The notes below the pieces were generated by a model that saw only the letters and a program-made list of their open reading frames with translations, was not told where the DNA came from and ran no database searches. The position numbers and the translations under genes are program-made. 64,000 nucleotides of DNA from Leifsonia sp. TF02-11. Lineage in GTDB: Bacteria > Actinomycetota > Actinomycetes > Actinomycetales > Microbacteriaceae. The number at the start of each line of letters is the position of its first letter. Position 1 is the first letter of the stretch. Shown in pieces: positions 7,325 through 16,046 of this stretch. The stretch covers positions 1 to 64,000 of the forward strand of contig NZ_JAGEKP010000008.1 of the NCBI RefSeq assembly GCF_017565305.1, in the 5' to 3' direction.

Positions 7325-9598
7325 ATGACGTGGCACGCCCGGATGATCGCCGCCGACCGAGCCTTCGACGGAGCCCCGCTGCTGCGCAGGGAGTTCGCAC
7401 TGGAGGGCGGCCACGGCGCCGTCGTCCGGGCGACCATCGCCCTCACCGCTCAGGGGGTGGTGGAGGCCTGGCTGAACGGCCGTCCCGTCTCCGACGACCT
7501 GCTCACTCCCGGTTGGAGCAGCTACGAGTGGCGCCTTCGCTACGCGACCTACGACGTGACCGCGCTGGTGGAGGAAACGACCGTGATCGGCCTCGCCCTC
7601 GGGAAGGGCTGGTTCGGCGGTCGCCTCGGCTGGACGGGAGGGTCCGCCTGGTACGGGGGCGCGCAGGGCGCGTTCGCGCAACTGGAGGTGGAGTTCGCCG
7701 ACGGCAGCTCGCAGCTGATCGTCACCGACGACGCGTGGACGAGCGGCCCCAGCGCGGTGCTCGCGAACGACCTGTACGACGGCGAGACCATCGACGCCCG
7801 CCTGCGCGACGACGCCTGGAAGCTGCCGGGCTTCGCCGGCGACGGCTGGACCGGCACGCACGCGATCGACTTCGACACCGCCACGCTGGAGCCCTACCTC
7901 GGGCCGTCCGTGAAGCGCTGGGCCGCCCTCCCCGTGCGGGAGATCAGCACCTCGCCGTCGGGCAGGACCCTGGTCGACTTCGGGCAGAACCTGGTCGGGT
8001 GGATCAGGGTGCGCGTGCAGGGACCGGCCGGCACGGAGGTCACCGTCCGGCACGCGGAGGTGCTGGAGAACGGCGAGCTCGGCCTGCGACCGCTGCGCAG
8101 CGCGCAGGCGACCGACCGCTACATCCTCTCGGGAGGCGTGGACGAGTTCGAGCCGACCTTCACCTTCCACGGCTTCCGCTACGCCGAGGTCACCGGGTGG
8201 CCGGGCGAACTGAAGGCCGAGGACCTGACCGCGATCGCCATCGGCTCCGAGCTGACCCGCATCGGCGAGTTCAGCAGTTCCGACCCGCTGCTCGACCGGT
8301 TCCACGAGAACGTGGTGTGGGGGATGCGCGGCAACTTCGTGGACGTCCCCACCGACTGCCCGCAGCGCGACGAGCGCCTGGGCTGGACCGGCGATATCGC
8401 CGCGTTCGCGCCGACCGCGGCCTACCTGTACGACGTGGAGGCGTTCCTCTCGGACTGGCTGGTCGACCTGGACCTGGAGCAGCGGCACAACGCCGGGATC
8501 GTCGGCTTCGTCATCCCGGACGTGCTCAAGTACATGCCGCACCCGGAGTCCTTCGGCGAGCCGGACGCGACCGCGCTGTGGAGCGACGCGGCTGTCTGGG
8601 TGCCGTGGGATCTGTACCAGGCGTACGGCGAGACCGCGGCGTTGGAGCGGCAGTTCGACTCGATGGCCGCGCACGTGCGCCGGGTGAAGTCGCTGCTCTC
8701 GTCGGCCGGGGTGTGGGACGGCAGCTTCCAGCTCGGCGACTGGCTCGACCCGGACGCGCCGCCGGAGGACCCGGCGAAGGCGAAGGCGGACACGGGTGTC
8801 GTCGCGACCGCGTGCGCCTACCGGTCGGCGCGGATTCTGGCCGACACGGCTGCGCTGCTCGGCCGCCCGGCGGAGCACGCGGAGTTCGAGGCCCACGCCG
8901 CCGGCCTCCGCGCCGCCTTCAACCGCGAGTACGTCTCGGACGGCGTCGTGCTGAGCGACTGCACGACGGTGTACTCGCTGGCGATCGTGTTCGGACTGCT
9001 GGACGAGGCCGACGAGGAGTTCGCGGGCGACCGGCTGGCCGGGCTCGCAGCTGAGGCGGGCTACCGCATCTCGACCGGCTTCGCCGGCACCCCGTTCATC
9101 GCGGACGCGCTCAGCCGGACCGGTCACACGGATGTCGCCTACCGGCTGCTGCTGGAGAAGGAGTGCCCGTCCTGGCTCTACCCCGTCACCATGGGCGCGA
9201 CCACGGTGTGGGAGCGCTGGGACTCGATGCTGCCGGACGGCACCATCAACCCAGGGGAGATGACCTCCTTCAACCACTACGCCCTCGGCGCGGTGGCGGA
9301 CTGGATGCACCGGGTCGTCGGCGGGCTCGCACCGCTGAAGCCGGGCTACGCTTCGGTGCTCGTCGCCCCGCAGCCGGGCGGAGGCCTGACCGAGGCGGCG
9401 ACGTCGCTGCAGACCCGGCACGGCCGGGTGTCGGTGCGCTGGAGCCTCGACGGCGACCTCCTGACGGTGCACGCCGAGCTCCCCGACGGCGTCGACGGCA
9501 TCCTGCGGCTGCCTGGACGCGAGGACCAGCGGCTGGACGGTGGGCCGGTCTCGGTCACCACGGAGCTCGCAGTCGTAGCCGGGCAGTGGAAGGTCTGA
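7325..9598 (+). CDS. Alpha-L-rhamnosidase, GH78
   Basis: A 757-residue GH78 enzyme that hydrolyses terminal alpha-L-rhamnose. It lacks the N-terminal beta-sandwich seen in the 16047 and 22801 proteins and begins directly at the lectin-like domain (AWLNGRPVSDDLLTPGWSSY). The general-acid motif DCPQRDERLGWTGD starts at D344, with E350 the likely acid. The presumed base E630 lies in TTVWERWDSMLPDG. There is no signal peptide, so it acts on imported oligosaccharides. The ribosome site is weak (GCGAGAG). The leader just upstream carries repeated CCGAA units at about 7280-7311. It ends the first operon. Confidence 0.93.
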   Translation: MTWHARMIAADRAFDGAPLLRREFALEGGHGAVVRATIALTAQGVVEAWLNGRPVSDDLLTPGWSSYEWRLRYATYDVTALVEETTVIGLALGKGWFGGRLGWTGGSAWYGGAQGAFAQLEVEFADGSSQLIVTDDAWTSGPSAVLANDLYDGETIDARLRDDAWKLPGFAGDGWTGTHAIDFDTATLEPYLGPSVKRWAALPVREISTSPSGRTLVDFGQNLVGWIRVRVQGPAGTEVTVRHAEVLENGELGLRPLRSAQATDRYILSGGVDEFEPTFTFHGFRYAEVTGWPGELKAEDLTAIAIGSELTRIGEFSSSDPLLDRFHENVVWGMRGNFVDVPTDCPQRDERLGWTGDIAAFAPTAAYLYDVEAFLSDWLVDLDLEQRHNAGIVGFVIPDVLKYMPHPESFGEPDATALWSDAAVWVPWDLYQAYGETAALERQFDSMAAHVRRVKSLLSSAGVWDGSFQLGDWLDPDAPPEDPAKAKADTGVVATACAYRSARILADTAALLGRPAEHAEFEAHAAGLRAAFNREYVSDGVVLSDCTTVYSLAIVFGLLDEADEEFAGDRLAGLAAEAGYRISTGFAGTPFIADALSRTGHTDVAYRLLLEKECPSWLYPVTMGATTVWERWDSMLPDGTINPGEMTSFNHYALGAVADWMHRVVGGLAPLKPGYASVLVAPQPGGGLTEAATSLQTRHGRVSVRWSLDGDLLTVHAELPDGVDGILRLPGREDQRLDGGPVSVTTELAVVAGQWKV

Positions 9599-9620
9599 GC
9601 CGATTCGACTCGGGCGCTCC

Positions 9621-10097
9621 CTACCCCTCGTCCTCCGCGAACGGCGGCAGCCGCCTGGCGCCTTGGCCGTCCCGCCCGAGGATGTCGCCGGGGTTCATGA
9701 CGAGGCACACGCTGAGGGAGACGCACCCGCAACCGATGCACTGGCTCATCTCGCTCTGCAGGCGTTCCAGCTCGCGCTGACGGGCGGTGAGTTTGGCGCG
9801 CCAGTGCTCGTTCAGGCGGTTCCAGTCGCGGAGCGACGGCATCCGGTCGCGGGGAAGGGACTCGAACTGGTCGGCTACCTCGCTGAGCGGGATTCCGAGC
9901 CGCTTGGCCACTTGGATGATCGCGATCCGGCGTTCCATGTGCCGCGGATACAGGCGGGTGCCGCCCGGCGTCCGCTGGGTGTGGATGAGGCCCTTGCGTT
10001 CGTAGAAGTGCAGCGCGGAGGCGCTGACACCGGTGCGCCTGACGACCTCCCCGATGGTCAGAAGGTCCGTCGGCTTGGGCCGGTTGATCTCAACCAT
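9621..10097 (-). CDS. soxR: SoxR, redox-sensing MerR-family regulator
   Basis: A 158-residue regulator. An N-terminal MerR winged helix (LTIGEVVRRTGVSASALHFYERKGL) is followed by a dimerisation helix and the [2Fe-2S] cluster motif CIGCGCVSLSVC (C120, C123, C125, C131), which is diagnostic of SoxR. In actinomycetes SoxR usually senses redox-active compounds directly and switches on efflux or detoxification genes. It diverges from an MFS gene with only 24 bases between the start codons. A perfect inverted repeat covers its own ATG. A possible -10 (TAGGAT on the minus strand, 10105-10110) lies 7 bases before the ATG, so the message may be leaderless. Confidence 0.95.
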   Translation of the reverse strand: MVEINRPKPTDLLTIGEVVRRTGVSASALHFYERKGLIHTQRTPGGTRLYPRHMERRIAIIQVAKRLGIPLSEVADQFESLPRDRMPSLRDWNRLNEHWRAKLTARQRELERLQSEMSQCIGCGCVSLSVCLVMNPGDILGRDGQGARRLPPFAEDEG

Positions 10098-10107
10098 AGT
10101 TGAGATC
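10086..10107. promoter_or_regulatory. SoxR operator (perfect inverted repeat)
   Basis: GATCTCAAC (10086-10094) and GTTGAGATC (10099-10107) flank CATA and form a perfect 9-bp inverted repeat. It includes the soxR start codon (complement of 10095-10097). It fills the spacer between a plus-strand -35 (TTGATC, 10084-10089) and -10 (TACGCT, 10109-10114). That spacer is 19 bp, the overlong spacing typical of MerR-family activated promoters. Confidence 0.8.
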
Positions 10108-10121
10108 CTACGCTGACAGAC

Positions 10122-11513
10122 ATGACCACCCAGACAACATCGGCTCCTTCCTGGCGGGCGCTCTTCAAGGGCGCGAACGGACGCATCGTCATCGTCCTCA
10201 GCGGCAGCATCGCGCTCTACGCGATCACGACCTACATCACCGGTGCGGTGCTGCCCGCGATGACCGAACAGCTGCACGGAGACCGCCTGTATGCGTGGGT
10301 GAACACCGCGTTCCTCGCCGCGTCCATCGTCGGCTCCGCCAGCGCGAGCGCGTTGGCTTCGCGGTTCGGCATCCGTGCGTCGTACCTGCTCGGCTTCCTC
10401 GTCTTCGCCGCGGGGTCCGTCCTCATCGCCGTGTCGCCGACGATGGAGGTCGTCGTGGCGGGTCGGGCGGCCGAGGGATTCGGTGGCGGACTGCTCTCGG
10501 CTCTCGCCTATGTGGCGGTGAGCATCACGCTTCCCGCGGAGCTCTGGGGGAGAGCCACCGCCCTCGTCTCCGCCATGTGGGGCGTCGGCGGCATCGCGGG
10601 GCCCGCGGTCGGCGGCCTCTTCGGCACAGCCGACGTGTGGCGCCTGCCGTTCGTCCTTCTGGCGGGTGTCGCCCTCGCGCTGGCTCTCCAAGCGCAGAGG
10701 TCCGTGAAGACCGAAGGCGGTGGCCGGAGCGCCGGGGGCAGCCACCGCGGCGCGATCGCGGTCCCCTCGCTCCTGATCGTCCTGCTCGCGGTATCCGGGT
10801 TCAGCGCCGCAGCCCTCTTCGACGGTCCGGCGCGACTGGGCTGGTTCGCCGCGAGCGTCGTCCTGCTCGGGATGTTCCTCGTCGTCGATGCCCGCTCGAA
10901 GACGAGCCTCCTGCCGCGCGCGACGTACCTGCGGGGGTCCGATCTGCGCTGGATCTACCTCCTCGTCGCCGTACTGGCCGGATCGGTGATGATCGAGGCG
11001 TTCATCCCCCTCTTCGGTCAGACACTCGGCGGCCTGCCGCCGTTCGCGGCAGGGTATCTGGGAGCCGTTCCCTCCGTCGGCTGGACGACCGCCCAGTTCC
11101 TGAGCGCTTCCGTCGCGAGCGAGCGCACCAAGCGCACGTTGCGCACCATCGGTCCGGTGGTGACCCTCGCCGGCTTCGTCGCTCTGGCCGTGACGCCGGC
11201 GACGAGCGGGCTCGGGATGCTGTGGTGGCTCCCGGCGCTGATGGCGATCGGCGCCGGCGTGGGATTGGCGTTCCCGCACTTGGCCGTGGCGGCGATGTCG
11301 ACCGGTCGCGACGAGGGAGAGTCCGCACAAGCGTCTGCCGGCATCAGCGTCGTTCAACTGCTCAGCAACACCGTCTTCACGTCCGTGTGCGGACTCCTGC
11401 TCTCCACACGGATCGCCGGAGTCTCAGATCCTCAGGTGATGGCGACCGGACTCGCGCTCATCGTCGCGGCGGGCGTGGCAGTGGCCTTCGCCGGATTGCG
11501 GCGGCACCGTTAG
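10122..11513 (+). CDS. MFS transporter, probable SoxR-controlled drug/redox-compound exporter
   Basis: A 463-residue transporter with about 14 hydrophobic segments in the style of EmrB/MDR MFS proteins (ITTYITGAVLPAMTEQL near the start, AEGFGGGLLSALAYV in mid-protein). The ATG lies only 7 bases after the proposed -10 TACGCT, with no ribosome site, which implies a leaderless message. The divergent soxR and shared operator make a redox-active compound a likely substrate. The gene ends convergently with the LacI gene. Confidence 0.9.
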   Translation: MTTQTTSAPSWRALFKGANGRIVIVLSGSIALYAITTYITGAVLPAMTEQLHGDRLYAWVNTAFLAASIVGSASASALASRFGIRASYLLGFLVFAAGSVLIAVSPTMEVVVAGRAAEGFGGGLLSALAYVAVSITLPAELWGRATALVSAMWGVGGIAGPAVGGLFGTADVWRLPFVLLAGVALALALQAQRSVKTEGGGRSAGGSHRGAIAVPSLLIVLLAVSGFSAAALFDGPARLGWFAASVVLLGMFLVVDARSKTSLLPRATYLRGSDLRWIYLLVAVLAGSVMIEAFIPLFGQTLGGLPPFAAGYLGAVPSVGWTTAQFLSASVASERTKRTLRTIGPVVTLAGFVALAVTPATSGLGMLWWLPALMAIGAGVGLAFPHLAVAAMSTGRDEGESAQASAGISVVQLLSNTVFTSVCGLLLSTRIAGVSDPQVMATGLALIVAAGVAVAFAGLRRHR

Positions 11514-11521
11514 CGGCTAAC

Positions 11522-11551
11522 CGGTGTTCGTGCTCCCGGTCCGGAACACCG
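11522..11551. terminator. Bidirectional hairpin between convergent genes
   Basis: CGGTGTTC (11522-11529) and GAACACCG (11544-11551) form a perfect 8-bp stem with a 14-base loop. It lies between the MFS stop (11513) and the LacI stop (11574), as expected for a shared terminator. Confidence 0.6.
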
Positions 11552-11573
11552 CAATGACCGACGCTCTCCGCGG

Positions 11574-12659
11574 TCAGTCTCTGCGCCAGGCGTCTCCGAG
11601 GGTGCTCTTGCGCGGGATGACGGTCGGCGGAAGCACCACCGTCTGCTTCTCGTCTTTCGCGCGGCCCCAGATCTCATCGAGCAGCAGACCGGCGGCGACG
11701 CCACCCATCTCCTCACCGGGCTGGCTCACCGTCGACACGGGGATGCTGCTCTCGGAAGCGAAGTGGTTGTTGTCGTATCCCACCACGGCGACGTCCCTCG
11801 GCACGCTGAAGCCCGGCGTCTCTTCGAACACCTGGATCAACCCGATCGCGATGAGGTCGGAGGCGGCGACGACACCGTCGAACTGAGGCCGTGTCGCGGC
11901 GGCGAGCTGACGTCCTGCCTGCTTGCCGTGCTTGATGTTGACGCCCAGCGTCTCGATGAGCTCCAGCGTCGCGCCTTCGACTTCGTCGACGGCCGCCCGC
12001 GCACCCTCGTAGCGGAGCTCGACCGCCCGGAAGATCAGCGGGCCGCCGACGAAGGCGATCCGTCGCCTGCCGAGGTCCAGCAGATGACGTGCGGCCAGGT
12101 AGCCGCCCCGTCGCTCGTCTGTGACGACGCCGGAGTAGATGTGGCGACGGGACTCGAAGTTGACCAGGACCATCGGCGTCGTGGACGTCAACCGGGAGGG
12201 CTCCTCGACGATCGCGCTGTCCAGCGGTGCGAGGATGATCCCGGCGACCCGTGCCTGCTCGAACGTCTGCAGGTAGTTCAGCTGTCGGTCGATGTCGATG
12301 GCGCTGTCGGCGATGAGGAGGTTCATTCCTCGGCGCCGAAGCGCAGCTTCGGCGCCTCGCGCGATGTCGACGAACAGGGAGTTGCCGAGATCCGCGAGCA
12401 CGATTCCGACCGTGGTGCTGGTTCCCGCGGCAAGTGATCGTGCCGCATCGTTGCGGACGAAGCCGAGCTCGGCGATGGCCCCGAGCACACGTCGGCGTGT
12501 GGAATCGCTGACCTTGTCCGGGTTGTTCAGGGTGTTCGAAACGGTCCCGAGCGAGACGCTCGCCAGCCGTGCCACGTCGGCCATGCTCGGGCGAGGAGCG
12601 TCGTTGCCCCTCTTCGTCGTTCCGGAAATGGTGGCCTCGCTAACCGGACAAGAGTCCAT
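11574..12659 (-). CDS. LacI-family transcriptional regulator
   Basis: About 361 residues from ATG 12659. The LacI helix-turn-helix is PSMADVARLASVSLGTVSNTLNN, followed by a periplasmic-binding-like ligand domain ending near RKSTLGDAW. No ribosome site is clear. A later ATG at 12584 (the Met of SMADV) is an alternative start. The longer frame to 12761 would run through the divergent promoter and is unlikely. It faces an ABC sugar importer, and the two TGAAGCGCTTCA palindromes in between are its probable operators. Likely represses the 12822-20244 operon until a rhamnosyl sugar binds. Confidence 0.9.
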   Translation of the reverse strand: MDSCPVSEATISGTTKRGNDAPRPSMADVARLASVSLGTVSNTLNNPDKVSDSTRRRVLGAIAELGFVRNDAARSLAAGTSTTVGIVLADLGNSLFVDIARGAEAALRRRGMNLLIADSAIDIDRQLNYLQTFEQARVAGIILAPLDSAIVEEPSRLTSTTPMVLVNFESRRHIYSGVVTDERRGGYLAARHLLDLGRRRIAFVGGPLIFRAVELRYEGARAAVDEVEGATLELIETLGVNIKHGKQAGRQLAAATRPQFDGVVAASDLIAIGLIQVFEETPGFSVPRDVAVVGYDNNHFASESSIPVSTVSQPGEEMGGVAAGLLLDEIWGRAKDEKQTVVLPPTVIPRKSTLGDAWRRD

Positions 12660-12712
12660 CGTGTAGAAATCGTCGCATAATCCGTCCCCGGCATCGCAAA
12701 CCGGTGGAATTA

Positions 12713-12724
12713 TGAAGCGCTTCA
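12713..12724. promoter_or_regulatory. LacI-type operator 1
   Basis: A perfect 12-bp palindrome, TGAAGCGCTTCA, with the central CG step typical of LacI-family sites. It lies 18 bases upstream of the TTGACA -35 box and is repeated exactly at 12778. Confidence 0.8.
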
Positions 12725-12742
12725 AACAAAATAGTACCGCAG

Positions 12743-12771
12743 TTGACATGAATCCGGCCATGTGTCACTCT
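12743..12771 (+). promoter_or_regulatory. Promoter of the ABC importer/GH78 operon
   Basis: A consensus -35 TTGACA (12743-12748), a 17-bp spacer and a weak -10 CACTCT (12766-12771). It is bracketed by the two identical LacI palindromes, so looping or steric repression is plausible. Confidence 0.6.
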
Positions 12772-12777
12772 GCCTTT

Positions 12778-12789
12778 TGAAGCGCTTCA
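12778..12789. promoter_or_regulatory. LacI-type operator 2
   Basis: The second exact copy of TGAAGCGCTTCA, centred 65 bp from the first. It falls at the expected transcription start of the importer operon. Confidence 0.8.
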
Positions 12790-12821
12790 CATTCGAAGAG
12801 GCTCGCATTCAAGGAGGAATT

Positions 12822-14114
12822 GTGACCACAGCAGTCAAGCGGCGCAGCGCGCGCTTGGTTTCGGCCCTCGCGGTCGTCGGTGCCGGAGCCGTGTTGCTCT
12901 CGGCCTGCTCCAGCGGCAGCACCGGTGGCAGCAACACCGCGTTCAACTACCTCGGCCAAACCGAGAACACCACGATCGTCGGCACGCTCAAGACTCTGAG
13001 CACCGGCGAATGCACCGCGGAGAACAAGGCGCTCCCGCTCAAGGCGACCACCAACCCCGGCTCGAGCTTCGACCAGAAGCTGCAGCTCCTCGCCGGCCAG
13101 AACGCACTGCCGAACATGTCGATGGCGGCGGGCACCCCGAGCCTCATGAAGCAGTTCATCACGGCGGGCAAGCTGAAGGACCTCTCGAGCGTCGCCGGCG
13201 TCTCGGACCAGATCCTCCCCGCGGCGAAGTCGACCATCGAGAAGCTCTATGGCACCGACAAACTGTACGTGCTCCCGACCGAGTTCAACATCGAAGGCAT
13301 CTGGTACAACAAGAAGATCTTCCAGGACAACGGCATCGAGGTGCCGAAGACCTGGAACGCTCTCGTCGACGCATCCGTGAAGCTCAAGGCGGCCGGGGTC
13401 CAGCCGATCTCGACCGACGGCAAGGACGGCTGGCCGATCACCCGCCTCATCGGGGACTACATCTTCCGCGACCTCGGCCCGGACGCCCTCAAGGACGTCG
13501 CGGACGGCAAGGCGAAGCTCACCGACGCTTCCTACGTCAAGGCCGCCGACGCCGTCGCAAGCCTGGGCAAGCAGGGATTCTTCGGCGACGCCGTCGGATC
13601 CATCGACTACAACACCATGATCAACTCGTTCCTGACCGGCAAGGCCGCCATGATGTACAACGGCAGCTGGGTTCTCGCCAACTTCGCCGACAAGACCCAG
13701 AACCAGATCGGTGAGGACAACATCGGCTACATGCCGTTCCCCGCGGTCAGCGGCGGCAAGGGCAGTATCGACCAGGTCCCGTCGAACGTCGGGGTTCCTG
13801 TGACCTTCGCCAGCAAGAACTTCGACGGCAAGGTCGGTGACTGGGTCAGCTGCATCGCGAAGAACTACGGCAACCAGGTGCTGGCCGACAGCGGAGTCGT
13901 CTCCGGCTTCACGATCACGAAGCAGCCGTCGAGCGTCCCCAGCCTGACCAAGACCGTGCAGGACGTGGCTGCGAAGACCACCACCAGCGTGCTCTGGTTC
14001 GAAGCGCTGTTCTCCGCCAAGGCGACCACGGTCAGCTCGAACAACGCGAGCCAGCTCGTGAACGGCTCGATCGACGGGGCTCAGTTCATGCAGCTGGTGC
14101 AGGACGCGAAGTAG
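12822..14114 (+). CDS. Extracellular solute-binding lipoprotein (family 1, sugar)
   Basis: A 430-residue sugar-binding lipoprotein. GTG 12822 lies 4 bases after a strong AAGGAGG. The signal peptide ends in the lipobox LLSAC with lipidated Cys29. The mature part has the family-1 fold markers LYVLPTEFNIEGIWYNKKIF and GKAAMMYNGSWVLANF. It is the first gene of a LacI-controlled operon, followed by two permeases and a GH78. It is inferred to capture a rhamnose-containing oligosaccharide. A 15-bp hairpin after the stop probably raises its expression relative to the permeases. Confidence 0.93.
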   Translation: MTTAVKRRSARLVSALAVVGAGAVLLSACSSGSTGGSNTAFNYLGQTENTTIVGTLKTLSTGECTAENKALPLKATTNPGSSFDQKLQLLAGQNALPNMSMAAGTPSLMKQFITAGKLKDLSSVAGVSDQILPAAKSTIEKLYGTDKLYVLPTEFNIEGIWYNKKIFQDNGIEVPKTWNALVDASVKLKAAGVQPISTDGKDGWPITRLIGDYIFRDLGPDALKDVADGKAKLTDASYVKAADAVASLGKQGFFGDAVGSIDYNTMINSFLTGKAAMMYNGSWVLANFADKTQNQIGEDNIGYMPFPAVSGGKGSIDQVPSNVGVPVTFASKNFDGKVGDWVSCIAKNYGNQVLADSGVVSGFTITKQPSSVPSLTKTVQDVAAKTTTSVLWFEALFSAKATTVSSNNASQLVNGSIDGAQFMQLVQDAK

Positions 14115-14129
14115 TCCGACCGACAACGC

Positions 14130-14173
14130 CGACCGTTCCGGGCCGGGAGCCCGCCCCTGGCCCGGAACGGTCG
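14130..14173 (+). terminator. Perfect 15-bp hairpin between binding-protein and permease genes
   Basis: CGACCGTTCCGGGCC (14130-14144) pairs exactly with 14159-14173 across a 14-base loop. Hairpins at this position commonly stabilise the binding-protein message and partly stop transcription. Confidence 0.7.
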
Positions 14174-14201
14174 CGCCCATCCGACTCAGAAAGCCCAGTC
14201 A

Positions 14202-15086
14202 ATGAAATCCGTACTCGGTGACCGTCGCGCCGTTCTCGTCCTCGTCGGACCCGCGCTCCTGCTCTACTCCCTCATCATGCTCGTCCCGATCGTCTGGTCG
14301 GTCGGTTACACCACCTTCAGCGGGAACATCGTCACCGGCTTCACGTGGGCAGGACTCGACAACTTCGTCAAGTTCTTCCAGGACCCTGCGTCCTGGGCGG
14401 CCATCGCGTTCACCCTGAAGTACGCGATCGTCCTGACGATCGGGCAGATCGTGATCGGCTATCTGCTGTCCCTGATGTACGTGTTCTTCCTTCGCAAGGC
14501 ATCGGGCCTCATCCGCACCCTCGTGTTCTTCCCCGTGGTGCTTCCGACCGTCGCGGTGGCCCTGCTGTTCCAGAAGCTGTTCGAGTCGGCTCCCACTCTC
14601 GGCCCGGTGAACTCCGTCCTGAACTGGGTGGGCCTTCCCAGTGTCGACTGGTTCGGGCACGCCGACTCCGCCTTCTGGGTCATCGTCATGATGGACATCT
14701 GGCGTTCCATGGGGTTCTATGCGGTCCTCCTCTACGCGGGCATCGTCGACATCCCGGACGACATCATCGAATCGGCGCGCCTCGACGGCGCACACGGCTG
14801 GAAGCTGATCCGAACGATCGTGCTGCCTCTGTCGCTGCCCGTGCTGCTGTCGTCGATCATCTTCAGCATCAACGGAACGCTCAAGGTCTTCGACTCGGTG
14901 CTGGCCCTGACGAACGGCGGCCCCGGAAACGGCACGACGCCCTTGACGCTGTACATGTACCAGACCGCGTTCACGTACGGCGACTACGGCTACGGCTCGA
15001 CGATCGCCTTCATGCTGACGATCCTCTGTCTGATCGTCACCATCTTCATCTTCCGCTCCACGCGCCGCGACCTCACGAAGGGCTAG
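14202..15086 (+). CDS. Sugar ABC transporter permease (MalF type)
   Basis: A 294-residue permease with six spans and the EAA loop IESARLDGAHGWKLIRTIVLPLS. The second permease follows after 5 bases. Its N-terminus (MKSVLGDRRAVLVLVGPALLLYSLIML) is short, with no cytoplasmic leader, unlike the permease at 61. Part of the LacI-controlled importer. Confidence 0.93.
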   Translation: MKSVLGDRRAVLVLVGPALLLYSLIMLVPIVWSVGYTTFSGNIVTGFTWAGLDNFVKFFQDPASWAAIAFTLKYAIVLTIGQIVIGYLLSLMYVFFLRKASGLIRTLVFFPVVLPTVAVALLFQKLFESAPTLGPVNSVLNWVGLPSVDWFGHADSAFWVIVMMDIWRSMGFYAVLLYAGIVDIPDDIIESARLDGAHGWKLIRTIVLPLSLPVLLSSIIFSINGTLKVFDSVLALTNGGPGNGTTPLTLYMYQTAFTYGDYGYGSTIAFMLTILCLIVTIFIFRSTRRDLTKG

Positions 15087-15091
15087 CAATC

Positions 15092-16000
15092 GTGTCCGCA
15101 GTAACCACCGACCGCATCCCCGCTGCGGCGACCCGGGGCGAGACCCCCGGAGAGCGTCGCGAGCCGAAGGCTCTCCGCTTCATGAAGCGTCTGCCCGTAC
15201 GGATCCTGATCGCCGTCCTGCTGGTGATCGAGATCTACCCGCTGATCTGGATCCTGCTCGGTTCGTTCAAGACGCAGAACGAGTTCCTGAACGAACCCTT
15301 CTGGTCCCTGCCCTCCAGTCTCGACCCCGTCAACTACGTCGCCGCCTTCACGACCGGGAACCTGGGGCACTACATCCAGAACTCGGTCATCGCGGTCTTC
15401 CCCTCGCTGGCGCTGACGATCCTTCTCGGCGTCGCCGCGGGGTTCGCCCTCCAGGTCATGGTCTGGCGCGGACGCAGCGTCGTCCTGCTGCTCTTCCTGG
15501 CCGGCGTCATGGTGCCCGGCCAGATGATCCTGCTGCCGCTGTTCACGATCTACTACCAAGCGGGCCTGACGGGAACGCTGTGGCCGCTGATAATCACGTA
15601 CACGGTGGGAGGCCTGCCGCTCACCGTCTTCATGATGGCCACGTTCTTCCGTGCGGTGCCGCACGAGATCTTCGAAGCGGCGACCCTGGACGGCGCCAGC
15701 ATCTACCGTTCCTTCTGGTCGATCGGCTTCCCGATGGTCCGCAACGCGATCTTCACCGTCGGCCTGGTGCAGTTCTTCTTCCTCTGGAACGACCTGCTGA
15801 TCGCGCTCACCTTCACCAACAGCAGCGACCTCCAGACGATCCAGGTCGGCTTGCTGAACTTCACCGGGCAGTACGGCGCTGTGCAGTACGGTCCGACGTT
15901 CGCCGCGATCTGCGTCAACGTCTTCGGAACGCTGATCATCTACCTGTTCCTCAACGAGCGCGTGATGAAGGGCCTCACCGCAGGCTCCGTCAAGGGCTGA
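15092..16000 (+). CDS. Sugar ABC transporter permease (MalG type)
   Basis: A 302-residue permease starting at GTG 15092, five bases after the previous stop. The open frame extends upstream but only as a shadow. EAA loop: FEAATLDGASIYRSFWSIGFPM. It completes the importer. No ATPase gene is present here, so a shared MsiK-like ATPase is probable. Confidence 0.92.
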   Translation: MSAVTTDRIPAAATRGETPGERREPKALRFMKRLPVRILIAVLLVIEIYPLIWILLGSFKTQNEFLNEPFWSLPSSLDPVNYVAAFTTGNLGHYIQNSVIAVFPSLALTILLGVAAGFALQVMVWRGRSVVLLLFLAGVMVPGQMILLPLFTIYYQAGLTGTLWPLIITYTVGGLPLTVFMMATFFRAVPHEIFEAATLDGASIYRSFWSIGFPMVRNAIFTVGLVQFFFLWNDLLIALTFTNSSDLQTIQVGLLNFTGQYGAVQYGPTFAAICVNVFGTLIIYLFLNERVMKGLTAGSVKG

Positions 16001-16046
16001 CCGAGCCCCGCTCCACACATCGCACACTCAGACCAACGGGAGAACA

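Noticed and set aside
12660-12761. LacI gene starting at 12761
   Set aside because: This extension would translate through the operator at 12713 and the importer promoter, and it adds residues not typical of LacI proteins.
12762-12821. Binding protein starting at 12762
   Set aside because: That start lies upstream of the expected transcription start and encodes operator 2. GTG 12822 has a strong AAGGAGG and a normal signal peptide.
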